From: Stentor coeruleus
Lineage: Eukaryota > Ciliophora > Heterotrichea > Heterotrichida > Stentoridae
DNA length: 64,000 nucleotides
Assembly: GCA_001970955.1 (NCBI GenBank)
Contig: MPUH01000338.1
Span: 1-64,000 of the forward strand
Direction of reading: 5' to 3'
In this document: in pieces, positions 52,604 through 61,845 of the stretch
Layout of the letters: every line of letters begins with the position of its first letter
How positions within the stretch are numbered: the stretch's first letter is position 1
Notes under the pieces: model-generated
Seen by the model: only the letters and a program-made list of their open reading frames with translations
Told to the model about the DNA's origin: nothing
Databases searched by the model: none
Translations under genes and position numbers: made by a program

Positions 52604-53371
52604 TCACACAGTATTTAAACTTGCTAAATATGTATTTATATCCCCTTTAACACTAAAGGGAAAAAACCATTTCCAACTGAATTTCCCACCAAATGCTTCT
52701 TCGAAATTCACAATCTTTGGCCTTTTTTCTATAAGTTCTTTCTTAAGATTTTCTATCCCAGTTGTATTTTCACTTATACATTTCAATTGATCATGTATCA
52801 TCACAGCTATAAAAAGTGAAAACAAGCCTATAATAACCAGGCTAATCATTCCAAGCATAATCAATACTGATTTTTCTTCAATTGGTATTGAGCATAACTG
52901 TGAATTTGAGCTCATTTGACAAAATGCAGCTCTTATTATAAGTAAGCATCCACTATATAAACACACAATTTCTATGTAAATCAGAAACAAAAGAAAGTGT
53001 TTTTGATTATAGAAACCTATACAATTGTTCATCCAAGGACAATGATGATCCATTTTAAGAATGCAACGATTACATGTTGAGCAATGATGAGCACGATTTG
53101 GTTTTACTGATGAACATTTAGGACATTGTGGGATATTCAGATATTGGTCTGTAGGTAATGTTCCAGGGTTTGTAAACATGCATTTCATATGGCAAACTAG
53201 GGCTAATAGGAAGAAAAAATAGTACGTTATAAGACAAGCTACTGAACTCAAGACACCTTCAGATGATAAAGGCAAGATACAGATTAAAACTACAATTGTT
53301 GATATCCCAAACATCAGACTATAAGTAAAAAACACACAAAATATTCCCCCAGAGTCTTTAACAAGCCACAT
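52604..53371 (-). CDS. DHHC palmitoyltransferase
   Basis: 255-aa membrane enzyme that attaches palmitate to cysteines. The DHHC-CRD spans about residues 82-132: CPKCSSVKPNRAHHCSTCNR, then CILKMDHHCPWMNNCIGFYN, with the catalytic DHHC and zinc-binding Cys/His intact. Four transmembrane segments: about 12-35 and 40-62 before the CRD, about 128-150 and 168-192 after it. A TTxE-like position is not obvious. Short cytosolic C terminus. It is shorter than many DHHC proteins but complete. Four proteins in this window have N termini of the kind such enzymes modify (MGC/MGSVC), though no direct link can be shown. Confidence 0.93.
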   Translation of the reverse strand: MWLVKDSGGIFCVFFTYSLMFGISTIVVLICILPLSSEGVLSSVACLITYYFFFLLALVCHMKCMFTNPGTLPTDQYLNIPQCPKCSSVKPNRAHHCSTCNRCILKMDHHCPWMNNCIGFYNQKHFLLFLIYIEIVCLYSGCLLIIRAAFCQMSSNSQLCSIPIEEKSVLIMLGMISLVIIGLFSLFIAVMIHDQLKCISENTTGIENLKKELIEKRPKIVNFEEAFGGKFSWKWFFPFSVKGDINTYLASLNTV

Positions 53372-53575
53372 ATTCGATATTGGTAATATAAAAAAAGTAA
53401 TAAAATATTATCAAGGGTATTATTAACTTAGTTTTTAGATTAAAAACTAAACTTAGCAAATCGGGTATATTTTTCGGTTTAATTAGAATACTATAAAGTC
53501 TTGATAGTGAATAAATGGATGTATAAAAGGTCTTTGAAAATTTATGTAGACTGTTAATAAATAAAGTTACTGCAA

Positions 53576-53884
53576 ATGGAATATTTTGTTGAAAAAATTG
53601 GAATTGTTTTATTAGTTGATGGATTTATATTGGCTAATACCTCAGATTTTGAACTTTATGGTTATTTAGTTGATGTTCCTATTGGTGATGGAGTAAGCAC
53701 TGAAACATGTGAAATTAATGAAATAGATTTGATTTGTTATATTGCTAATAATAATAGTACTTCGAATTCAAAAGATGGAATTGGAATTACTAATGAAAGA
53801 TATTATATTGTGAGTCATGACGATAAAGAAGGGACTTTTATCTTAAGAAAAATGGAATTGGAGAATTTTAGGCTAATACTATGA
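53576..53884 (+). CDS. Small protein, possibly roadblock- or profilin-like fold
   Basis: 102 aa, not recognised with confidence. It alternates beta-like strands and short helices: EKIGIVLLVDGFILANT, LYGYLVDVPIGDG, EIDLICYIANN, ERYYIVSHDDKEGTFILRKM. The layout (strand, turn DG, strand, helix, then YYIV strand and a charged strand) is reminiscent of profilin or roadblock/LC7 folds, but no signature is clear. It is short for profilin. It starts at an ATG after an AT-rich leader and is complete with no intron seen. Confidence 0.55.
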   Translation: MEYFVEKIGIVLLVDGFILANTSDFELYGYLVDVPIGDGVSTETCEINEIDLICYIANNNSTSNSKDGIGITNERYYIVSHDDKEGTFILRKMELENFRLIL

Positions 53885-54692
53885 ATTTATTGTATTTTCT
53901 AGTTGAAATGATGCTATTCTAACAACAAGATTCCATTCTCAGCCACAAAATCCACGGCTATGTAATAAATTTGTTTAAAAAATACTAAATATCTTAAGTT
54001 ATCTGGTTATTAGTTAGTAATTTTTTTTTGAAGTTTTTAAAGTGTAGTTTTCTAGAATTTTGATGTAAATTTTAGAATTGACCTTATGACANGTTTTCTA
54101 GAATTTTGATGTAAATTTTAGAATTGACCTTATGTTAGAATTTTTTTATTTATAAGCTTATGAGCTCAGTTAAATTACAGATAAATAAACAAAAAATATT
54201 ACAAGTACTTAATCATTTATTATATTTTATAAAAAACTATCTAAAAGCTCAAACCAAAACTTTTTTATCTTAAACTTCCTAACAGAAAAAACTCCAAAAA
54301 AGTTAAAATTTCAATATTCATACCATTTATATCAAAGTTAAAAAAAAATCTATCCTATTTAAAGAATAAAACCATACCAATCATCATCATCCGCACATTC
54401 CAAAATTTAAATCTACAACCATACCTTATTATATCAACTTCTACATAAACTCAATGAAATACCACAACTTAAAAAAAAAAATTCTCAAATCCCAAACCAT
54501 TATCCTAACAGCAAAAATCTCCATAAAATCTCCATAAACTTTCACAAAACTCTTCATTTTATCCTACAAAAACTATTCACCCCCAACACAAAATAATTTT
54601 ATCATTCCTAATTCCCATAACCATAATAAAACCCACTTCATATTGTTAATTTAACTGAGTATAAATTACTTCGATAGATCAATATAACTATA
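53885..54692. other. Spacer with assembly join
   Basis: AT-rich, with a short duplicated block around the N at 54092. The right ~450 bases are C/A-biased on the plus strand ahead of the next plus-strand gene. No gene seen. Confidence 0.5.
54047..54134 (+). repeat. Duplicate flanking a single N (assembly join)
   Basis: 54047-54088 and 54093-54134 are identical 42-bp copies separated by ACAN (N at 54092). Most simply an unmerged contig overlap. Confidence 0.88.
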
Positions 54693-56993
54693 ATGGACAA
54701 TAATCCTGATCCCTTGCAACAACTCCAAAATCTCGACCCTAATGAATGGCCAAATATACCAAAACCATTATTAGGAGCAGTTGTCTGTATGAAAAAATGT
54801 ATACTTTCCCAATCAGCAAAACTAAACGAACTAAACCAAAAAGTCAACATCAACTCAGGGAATACTCAAAGAAAATTCGAAGAAACTGAGTTCAAAATCA
54901 ACCAAACCCACACATTTGCCACAGCATTAGAAGAAACATTAAAAAAACAACTTAAAGATACAAGTGATGGACTTTATTCAGAAATCTCAACTTTTCAAAG
55001 CATGATGACAAAAGATTTCGATTTTAAGCAAAAATCAGCGGATACTAGGCTGAATATTATGCAAGAGCAACAATTTGCCATGAAAAGGGCACTGCAGATT
55101 TTGCCCGGTGCACAGGAAATAGAAAGAAATATAAAAGATGCTAATGCGGAACTAAGGACAAATTTAAAAAAAGAAATTTTTGAGTATATTGTTTATCCTG
55201 AAGTTGTCACACTTAACAATAAAATTATGAATAGCAATGAAAATTTTGAAAAATATATTAGTAAACTTCAAGAACTTGTTGAAGTTTTAAGAAGTAATAT
55301 GCAAGTTATGGAAGCTCAACAGACTGAAAGACAACAAAGTTTTGAAAGATTATTAAGAAATGTTGAAAGTGAAAAACGTGAGGATTTAGATGGTGTCCAA
55401 CAAAGTATTAAAAATGTATCAAATGATTTAAAAACTATAGAACAGTATTTTTCAGAAAAACATAAAACGATTTTATCTTTTCTTACAAATGTGGAGAAAT
55501 CTTCAAAGGAAGTTATAAGTAAATCAAAAGGACAAGAAGAAAAAGCTAGAGAACTTCAAGAAAAAACTTATGATTTAGAAGAAAGGTCGAATGAAATTGA
55601 AGATCGGGCAAGGGATTTAGAAGAACGGGCACGGGAGATGGAAGACCGAATAAATTTTCTTGAAGACTCTTTACAAAGGTATGGAGAAACTCAACAAGAA
55701 ATACAGCATATAGGAGAAATGGAAGCTGAAATGCTAAAAGAACAAAAAGAAAAGAAAAAGAGAAAAAAAGAGAAAAAAGCTAAAAAAAATGCTGAAAACG
55801 AAGAAAAAATCCAAGAACTTAATAATGTTTATGAACCCCAGGAATCAAAAGTTATAAAAAAATCAGAACAAATGGAGCACCTTAAATTATCTTTACCTTT
55901 AAACCCAATACTTAATACCCTTGAAGATTTACCAATGTCCCCAGATAGCTTTCCATCAATGGTCCAAGATTTAACATCTTTATCCCCACAAGTTTCATCA
56001 AAATTCCAAGAATTCCCAAACCCAATATCAAATTTTATTATAAACCCAAAAGAAGCTTTCACTAAACCTTCAAATCTTATAAACGAAATAGAAAAAAGCT
56101 CTGAATTCCCAAAAACCACAAGGGAAACTGTAAAAATGTCAAGAGATTCTTCATTTAAAAGAAAAGACTCTTCAAATATATTAAAAGAATCATCTAAACC
56201 TTCAAAGGAATCTCAAATCCTCCCAAGAGAATCACCAAAATTATTAAGAGAATCTCCTGATGCACCAAAAGAATCTCCTAGAACCAGAGAATATGGAAGA
56301 AATAGACGAGACCAAAATTCTGAAAAAAAAAACATAGAAGAATATGGAGAAAATGATATAGGGAAAAGAATATCCCCTTTTATAAGCCCAAGAGACAGAA
56401 GTTTAAGTAATTCTCCTACAAAAATGATGAGTGATGAGAATTTAAAAAAATATTCTCTAAAAATTTCAAGTTTAGAAGATAAAACTAAAGAGCTAGAAAA
56501 TAATCTCATTGTAATGCAGAATAAACATAAATCTGAAAAACTTGATTTAGAACTTATGATTAAAGATCTTAAAGATAAACTCATGTGGTTACCTATGAAT
56601 CTTAATGTTATCAAAGGTAAAACCCCAACTGAAGCAAGGCTTTATACTATTGAAGCTAGACTTAGAACTGAAGAAAATAATCGTGCGGATCAATATAATT
56701 TGTTATTAGCGGCAGTTAATAAAATCAAATTGGATATTACGAATATGGCTTCTAGTAACAATTTAGCTTTTCCTAATATTTCAAGTGGAAGATATACGGC
56801 TAGAGTACTTGATAGAAAACCTAGTATTGAAATGGGAGATAGTATGAAAGGTGATCAGAGATATAGTGATTATCAACCTAGGCCAGAAAGAGAAAAAAGT
56901 AGAGCTAGGAAAATGTCGGTGGATATGGATAGGAATTTTAGAGGGCAATATTTTATTAAGAGAGGAACACTTAATGATAGTATTGGATTTTAG
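54693..56993 (+). CDS. Long coiled-coil protein with Ser-rich linker
   Basis: 766 aa. A short N-terminal module (LQNLDPNEWPNIPKPLLGAV, then VCMKKCILSQSAKL) may be conserved. Coiled coil occupies about residues 45-370. Within it, degenerate heptads EERSNEIEDRARDLEERARE repeat, and a Lys-rich stretch (EKKKRKKEKKAKK) follows. A Pro/Ser/Lys-rich disordered linker (about 390-590) has repeated KESPK/RESPK-type units (SSKPSKES, LPRESPK, LLRESPD, APKESPR). A second coiled coil spans about 590-690, and the end is basic with RGTLNDSIGF. It is probably a cytoskeletal or cortical component, phosphorylated in the linker (inference). Family unknown. Confidence 0.75.
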   Translation: MDNNPDPLQQLQNLDPNEWPNIPKPLLGAVVCMKKCILSQSAKLNELNQKVNINSGNTQRKFEETEFKINQTHTFATALEETLKKQLKDTSDGLYSEISTFQSMMTKDFDFKQKSADTRLNIMQEQQFAMKRALQILPGAQEIERNIKDANAELRTNLKKEIFEYIVYPEVVTLNNKIMNSNENFEKYISKLQELVEVLRSNMQVMEAQQTERQQSFERLLRNVESEKREDLDGVQQSIKNVSNDLKTIEQYFSEKHKTILSFLTNVEKSSKEVISKSKGQEEKARELQEKTYDLEERSNEIEDRARDLEERAREMEDRINFLEDSLQRYGETQQEIQHIGEMEAEMLKEQKEKKKRKKEKKAKKNAENEEKIQELNNVYEPQESKVIKKSEQMEHLKLSLPLNPILNTLEDLPMSPDSFPSMVQDLTSLSPQVSSKFQEFPNPISNFIINPKEAFTKPSNLINEIEKSSEFPKTTRETVKMSRDSSFKRKDSSNILKESSKPSKESQILPRESPKLLRESPDAPKESPRTREYGRNRRDQNSEKKNIEEYGENDIGKRISPFISPRDRSLSNSPTKMMSDENLKKYSLKISSLEDKTKELENNLIVMQNKHKSEKLDLELMIKDLKDKLMWLPMNLNVIKGKTPTEARLYTIEARLRTEENNRADQYNLLLAAVNKIKLDITNMASSNNLAFPNISSGRYTARVLDRKPSIEMGDSMKGDQRYSDYQPRPEREKSRARKMSVDMDRNFRGQYFIKRGTLNDSIGF

Positions 56994-58044
56994 TATTATG
57001 CTGTTATAAGTAAGGAATTATATGTTGTTATTTATAGTTTAGAGTTTTTGAGATGGTTGAGAAATTTGGGTATTAGAAATTTTAAATATAAGATATTATT
57101 ATATTCAAATTAAGATAAATCATGATTTATGCTTGTTTGATGAATTATGAATATNAATATAAGATATTATTATATTCAAATTAAGATAAATCATGATTTA
57201 TGCTTGTTTGATGAATTATGAATATCTAATAACTGGGTTTTATAATAAAACTTAGTCGTGTTTTAATTAAAATTTAGGTCTTTTTATATTAAAGAGTATT
57301 GAGTTAAAACTTAAATAGGTATGAATGCATCTTGATTTGTATATGAAAAATTTAAACCTCGTGATTTTATCTAATCCATATTGAAGCATGATTAATTTAT
57401 TAATGATCGTAAAAAAATCTTAAATAATTCTGAATTAGAAAATAATCTTAATTGCCTAAAACACTCTGATCACACTTGATTGAAAATTTCAAGAACTTCC
57501 CAAAGTCAAATTGCATTCATTCCTCAGATGTATTATTTTTACATCAAAATATTATCCTACCACACAAAAATTCCTAGAAATCCATCCAAATTAGCAACTA
57601 TAAATCATATTGAACCTTATCAAAAATAGCCTAATAATCCAATTTGAAAATAATTTCTAGGCCTCCATATAATATAAATGGAAAAAAAATTTTAGTTGAT
57701 GAGTCACTGATAACCTGATTATGATATCAGCTATCTTTACTAACTTTATAACTAAACCTAAATCTAAAATTAGTTAACCAACTATATTACTTATTATAAA
57801 ATTAATAATAGTATAACAAAACTAAAAAAAATCTAAATCTTTATTTTCCAACTCCAATTTTCATCTCCTACTCTTACCTCTACAAAAGTTTTTTAGCTAA
57901 ATTTTCAACCCTTTATTCTACAAATCAAAATCTTCATTTCTCAACCCAATCTCCAAACTCCAAATTCCAAATCTTAAATCTAATAAAATATTCTTATATT
58001 ATTAAACAACAACATAATCCATTCTAAAATTTCTATAATAAAAA
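56994..58044. other. Spacer with assembly join
   Basis: AT-rich, with the 70-bp duplicate around the N at 57155. The right half is C/A-biased on the plus strand. No RNA gene or ORF with recognisable content. Confidence 0.5.
57085..57225 (+). repeat. Duplicate flanking a single N (assembly join)
   Basis: 57085-57154 and 57156-57225 are identical 70-bp copies either side of an N at 57155. Confidence 0.9.
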
Positions 58045-58647
58045 ATGAATGAAGAACCTATACAAATAAAAATTATAATGCTCGGTGATTTAGGAGTAGG
58101 TAAATCAAGTATTGTAGTAAGATTTGTCACAGGTAATTTTCAATCAAACGGTGAAGCAACTATTGGATCATCATACATGAGTAAAATTTTACAATTTATA
58201 GACAAAACAATAAAATTCAATATTTGGGACACAGCTGGACAAGAACAATATCATAGTCTTTCAAAAATGTACTACAGAGATGCTAATGTAGCAATAATAG
58301 TCTATGATATAACCAAGAAAGAAAGTTTTGAAGGGCTTAAAAAATGGCAAAAGGAACTTGCGGATTTCGGCCCAAACAATATCAGTACAATTATTGTTGG
58401 GAATAAAAAAGATCTTGTAGAATCTGAAGTTGTTAATCCAGAAGAAGCAAAAAATTATGCTGATTCAATAGGAGCTGTTTATAAAAAGATTTCAGCTAAA
58501 ACTGATTATGGAGTTGAACAGATTTTTAGAGAATTAGCGGAGAAATTTCCCCCTGAAATCGATGTGGGTATACCTTCAAGAATTGATACTGTTCAAGTTA
58601 ATAAAATCGATTATGAAAAATCGAATGGGAAGAAAAAATGCTGCTAA
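58045..58647 (+). CDS. Rab GTPase, Rab5/Rab22-like
   Basis: 200-aa small GTPase for vesicle traffic. P-loop GDLGVGKSS (14-22), switch I Thr in EATIGSSY (T39), DTAGQE (62-67) with the catalytic Gln, NKKD (120-123) and SAK (150-152) are all intact. The ATIGSSY and DTAGQEQYHSLSKMYYRDAN blocks are close to Rab5/21/22. It ends in KKKCC, the double-cysteine geranylgeranylation site. The C-terminal variable region is short. It is complete with no intron found. The stop codon is the first base of the duplicated block that surrounds the N at 58829. Confidence 0.93.
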   Translation: MNEEPIQIKIIMLGDLGVGKSSIVVRFVTGNFQSNGEATIGSSYMSKILQFIDKTIKFNIWDTAGQEQYHSLSKMYYRDANVAIIVYDITKKESFEGLKKWQKELADFGPNNISTIIVGNKKDLVESEVVNPEEAKNYADSIGAVYKKISAKTDYGVEQIFRELAEKFPPEIDVGIPSRIDTVQVNKIDYEKSNGKKKCC

Positions 58648-59013
58648 TAGGTAAGATTTTATTTTTTGATGAAGATATTATTATGAGTTTTTTTTATGAT
58701 TGGATATATTATAATGATATTATTTTGAGGATTTAGTTTTTTTTTAGATGAGATTTTTAGGAATTTATTATGTCATTGATTTGAATATTTGTGAATGAAG
58801 TTTTTTTTTTAAATGCTTAGACATAAAANTAATAGGTAAGGATTTTATTTTTTGATGAAGATATTATTATGAGTTTTTTTTATGATTGAATATATTATAA
58901 TGATATTATTTTGAGGATTTAATTTTTTTTTTGATGAGATTTTTAGGAATTTATTATGTCATTGATTTGAATATTTGTGAATGAAGTTTTTTTTTTAAAT
59001 GCTTAGACATAAA
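58645..59013 (+). repeat. Near-identical duplicate flanking a single N (assembly join)
   Basis: 58645-58828 and 58830-59013 (184 bp each) are near-identical, differing at a handful of positions, mostly around T and G runs, on either side of the N at 58829. The second copy codes for the end of the minus-strand gene at 58954. The differences suggest two haplotype or contig versions. Confidence 0.88.
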
Positions 59014-60396
59014 TGAAAAAGTTGAGGTAAATTCATGGACTTGATTAATTTCCTTAACTTTTTTCATACTAACAACCATGAATTTGTCTACGTTATCAGA
59101 ACCGACTATGTAGCTGATTAAGGTTTTTATGTTGGTACCAGTTTTAAGGCATTTTTTTGTTAGTCTTTTTATTTCATTGGTTTGCAGATTGAGGATTTCG
59201 TCATGTGATGATTTTATTTTTTCCTCAAGCTTCATTGAATCATGAATTTGACCATGTGTAAAACCAACCTCGTCTATGCTATCCAAAGCTTCCTCAGGAG
59301 CCCACTTAACTTTTTTCTTCACATACTCTGGTCTCCTAACCCTAACATTCTGTTTTATCCATCCTAACCTTGTCTGAATACTCGGTTTTCCAACAAAAAT
59401 CATAAACCTTGGATCCTTAGTCTCAGCAAGTTTATTATAATTTTCATCTAGCACTATTGATTTCTTAGCAATTTCCACAATAACTTCAATAGATTTATCA
59501 TCTAAACAAGTAGGAAACATATCTTTTCTAACCTTTTGTTTAAGATTCAAAAAAATCTTTACAATCCAAGAAAGCCCTTCACTTTTTGAATCATATCCTT
59601 GTTTAAGCATATCTGAATAATGTTCGATAAGCTCTTTTTTAACAATTTTAATTTCGTTTCTATAATTAGATGATATAGTATCATATTCATTAATAGATTT
59701 TCCTATAGAAATTATCTCATTTTGTAGGATTCCAATTTGCTTTTGTGCTTCAATTTTCTGTTTCATCATTTTTTCTTTATAAGCTTGCTTTGATAATGTG
59801 TATGAAACAATATCTTTACTTCTTCTTGGTAAACGTCCTGTACTACTTGATCTTTTTAAAATATCATTATAATCGTTTGAATATTTTTCAATTAGCAACA
59901 CTTGTTTTTGTATCTCATCATTAATCTCTGAGGTTTTCTTCCTAAGTACCTCTCGGTTTTTTATACACTCTTGTATTTTGCACTTAAGGTCTTTAAATGT
60001 ATTCATAAGTGTATCCTCATATACTTTATAACAACGGGATATTTCTCTACTCTGATTTACCTCTGCACTTTTTTTAATATACTTTTTACGTTTACTAAGA
60101 TTTTCTTCCACAATCCCCTGATTCTCAAGCTTAAATTTCAGTTCTACCTTAGCTTCTATAAGCTGTCTCTGTACATCCGAGTCAAATTTATAATTCCAAA
60201 ACTCCAGTGCTTCAACTGCAGATGCATCAGGATTATCATCATCAAGTAAAAACTTGTCTCTATTTTTCATATGACTCATACAAGTTCTCCTATTTTCCGA
60301 TAAATTAACCGAGTTTTTATACATTGAAATACTTGAATGTATATCTTTTATAGACCTTGAAGTATGTGTTCTTGGTCTAGACGAACTCATATTCAC
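58954..60396 (-). CDS. Coiled-coil protein
   Basis: 480 aa. Residues 1-60 are Ser/Arg-rich and disordered. Coiled coil runs through about 75-275 (QRQLIEAKVELKFKLENQGI; KDLKCKIQECIKNREVLRKK; AQKQIGILQNEIISIGKSIN). The next part, 275-400, contains PRFMIFVGKPSIQTRLGWIK and RRPEYVKKKVKWAPEEALDS, which look like a conserved folded segment. The C terminus is helical. No family recognised; a cytoskeletal role is possible. Its 3' end lies in the duplicated block near the N, so the last ~20 residues depend on assembly quality. Confidence 0.72.
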   Translation of the reverse strand: MNMSSSRPRTHTSRSIKDIHSSISMYKNSVNLSENRRTCMSHMKNRDKFLLDDDNPDASAVEALEFWNYKFDSDVQRQLIEAKVELKFKLENQGIVEENLSKRKKYIKKSAEVNQSREISRCYKVYEDTLMNTFKDLKCKIQECIKNREVLRKKTSEINDEIQKQVLLIEKYSNDYNDILKRSSSTGRLPRRSKDIVSYTLSKQAYKEKMMKQKIEAQKQIGILQNEIISIGKSINEYDTISSNYRNEIKIVKKELIEHYSDMLKQGYDSKSEGLSWIVKIFLNLKQKVRKDMFPTCLDDKSIEVIVEIAKKSIVLDENYNKLAETKDPRFMIFVGKPSIQTRLGWIKQNVRVRRPEYVKKKVKWAPEEALDSIDEVGFTHGQIHDSMKLEEKIKSSHDEILNLQTNEIKRLTKKCLKTGTNIKTLISYIVGSDNVDKFMVVSMKKVKEINQVHEFTSTFSFMSKHLKKKLHSQIFKSMT

Positions 60397-60470
60397 AATT
60401 AAATATATACTAAAACAAAATGCATAAAGAGATAATTAAAAACTAATCCTCTTATATAATATTTTTCTAA

Positions 60471-60848
60471 CTACCATTCATCATCTCCAAAACCAATACC
60501 TCCAGCTAATGCATCATCATCATCATCTTTTTTAGTTTCTGCAGGCTTTTCTTCTTCTTTTTTTGTCTCTTGGGCAACTGAAACTACTGGTGCAGCACTT
60601 GCTGAACCTGTACCTATGCTTCCTAGTACTCCAGCAAGATCAAGACCTTTAAGTGATCTAGCGAAAAGAACTGGCCAGTACTTTTCAACCGTATTTCCTG
60701 AAGCTGTGATAATTTTCTGAAGACTTTCTGCCTATGTTATTTTTACAGTAATGTCTGCACTTGAGTCGTTTAGGATTAAAGCGGAGTAAACACAGCAGAG
60801 TTCATCTTTTTCTGTCTTGGAAAGGTCAGTTCGAGCCACACTAGCCAT
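60471..60848 (-). CDS. RPLP1: 60S acidic ribosomal protein P1, two exons
   Basis: Ribosomal stalk protein that recruits translation GTPases. Exon 1 from the ATG at 60848 reads MASVARTDLSKTEKDELCCV YSALILNDSSADIT. After the 15-nt intron (60732-60746) it continues AESLQKIITASGNTVEKYWP VLFARSLKGLDLAGVLGSIG, then an Ala-rich hinge and an acidic Lys/Glu tail, 120 aa in all. CVYSALIL, VEKYWPVLFARSL and the hinge are close to human P1. The conserved C terminus of P-proteins, usually DDDMGFGLFD, here reads DDDDDALAGGIGFGDDEW. The gene is missed by intron-free ORF calling. It is divergent from the 61003 gene with ~150 bases between, which must hold both promoters. Confidence 0.93.
60732..60746 (-). 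other. 15-nt intron in RPLP1
   Basis: Minus-strand gtaaaaataacatag: GTAA start, A at position 10, TAG end, with the TAG in frame. Removal joins GAC ATT ACT to GCA GAA AGT within the conserved helix 2-3 region of P1, which makes this the best-supported intron in the window. Confidence 0.93.
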
Positions 60849-61002
60849 TTATTATAACCATTTCTTAATCTTGGGTATTTTGCTTTTGGTGATGAAGAGG
60901 AAAAGGTGGGATTGATAAAGTTGTAGAAGATTATAAAAGGAGATGAAAGAAGAGTTTTAGAGAAAATAGGATTTGAAAATCGATGATATTAGATTATTAT
61001 AA
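60849..61002. promoter_or_regulatory. Divergent promoter between RPLP1 and an unknown gene
   Basis: Only 154 bases separate the two starts, so both promoters must lie here. The sequence is AT- and G-rich on the plus strand (gatgaagaggaaaaggtggg, then gagatgaaagaagag), a purine-rich tract unlike the pyrimidine-rich leaders of other plus-strand genes. No named motif. Confidence 0.4.
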
Positions 61003-61845
61003 ATGTATAACGTTTATACTAGAGATAAAAAGGTTAAAGAGGAAAAACAACAGATGTCTAAAGATAAAATCACAAAGGCCAGCGAGCAAAACCGTGAGGT
61101 TTTGACAGTTCGATACAAAGATAGGATTAATAACATTCTGATTCACCTTAACAAAGACGCAGAAAATATGCCAAAAGCCCCTCGTGCACAAACAGCAGGT
61201 CCTACAGAGCGTTCTTGGTTGAAATTCACAGTTGGTCCTTCTGACAAAGATCGTCTAAAAGAATCTGAAAATTGGAATCAGTGGCTTGACCCAACTCCTT
61301 CACATAAGCAAGTATTCAAACTTCGACCTAGAGAAAAAGCTAAAGAAATTCAACCATCATTAAAATTTAAAGCTAAAAGTGGATTAGAAAGACTTGAAGA
61401 AAATATTATAAAACAAAAAGAATACTTAGACAGTTCAGCACCTCCAGATTCTAAACAAAAATCTTTATATAAGAATTTTTTTGGTACTGAAAAATTTATA
61501 ATAGCAGGTGGGAAGGAAGTTATGGATTATTATCATTTTAAAACACATTTCAAGACAATACAAAGTCTTGCACTTGATTTACATTCTTCTATAAGAAATA
61601 TGAGTAGAGCAGAAGTTAAGAAAAAACATAATGATGAAAAACTTGGAATGAGTGATGCTAAAGGGAGTAAAAATAAAACTGTTGATGAAGGGCTTTGTAA
61701 AGAGGATATTATGCCGATAAGTGAGGATCTTTTGGAAAAATTCGGTTTTTGGGAAACTAAAAAAAGTTTAGGAATGAGGTCGGAGAAAAGCAGAAACACA
61801 ACTCCGAAATGGGTTAGCGAGAGGATAAAACTGGCAAAAAAGTAA
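61003..61845 (+). CDS. Basic protein of unknown function
   Basis: 280 aa, family not recognised. A second ATG at residue 18 (MSKDKITKASEQN) is an alternative start. The N terminus is charged. The middle holds conserved-looking hydrophobic-aromatic blocks: RSWLKFTVGPSDKDRLKES, ENWNQWLDPTPSHKQVF, KNFFGTEKFIIAGGKEVMDY and YHFKTHFKTIQSLALDLHSS. The tail is Lys/Arg/Ser-rich and ends SRNTTPKWVSERIKLAKK. No transmembrane or catalytic motif. Short blocks of this sort occur in axonemal and cortical proteins, but I cannot name it. Confidence 0.7.
   Translation: MYNVYTRDKKVKEEKQQMSKDKITKASEQNREVLTVRYKDRINNILIHLNKDAENMPKAPRAQTAGPTERSWLKFTVGPSDKDRLKESENWNQWLDPTPSHKQVFKLRPREKAKEIQPSLKFKAKSGLERLEENIIKQKEYLDSSAPPDSKQKSLYKNFFGTEKFIIAGGKEVMDYYHFKTHFKTIQSLALDLHSSIRNMSRAEVKKKHNDEKLGMSDAKGSKNKTVDEGLCKEDIMPISEDLLEKFGFWETKKSLGMRSEKSRNTTPKWVSERIKLAKK

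Noticed and set aside
53576-53884. Naming this gene profilin
   Set aside because: Only a loose resemblance in strand order; it is shorter than profilin and lacks clear signature residues.
60471-60500. gtattggttttggag in the P1 tail as a 15-nt intron
   Set aside because: It is GT...AG and 15 nt but lacks GTAA and the TAG end, and its removal would delete the conserved GFG, so it is kept as coding.
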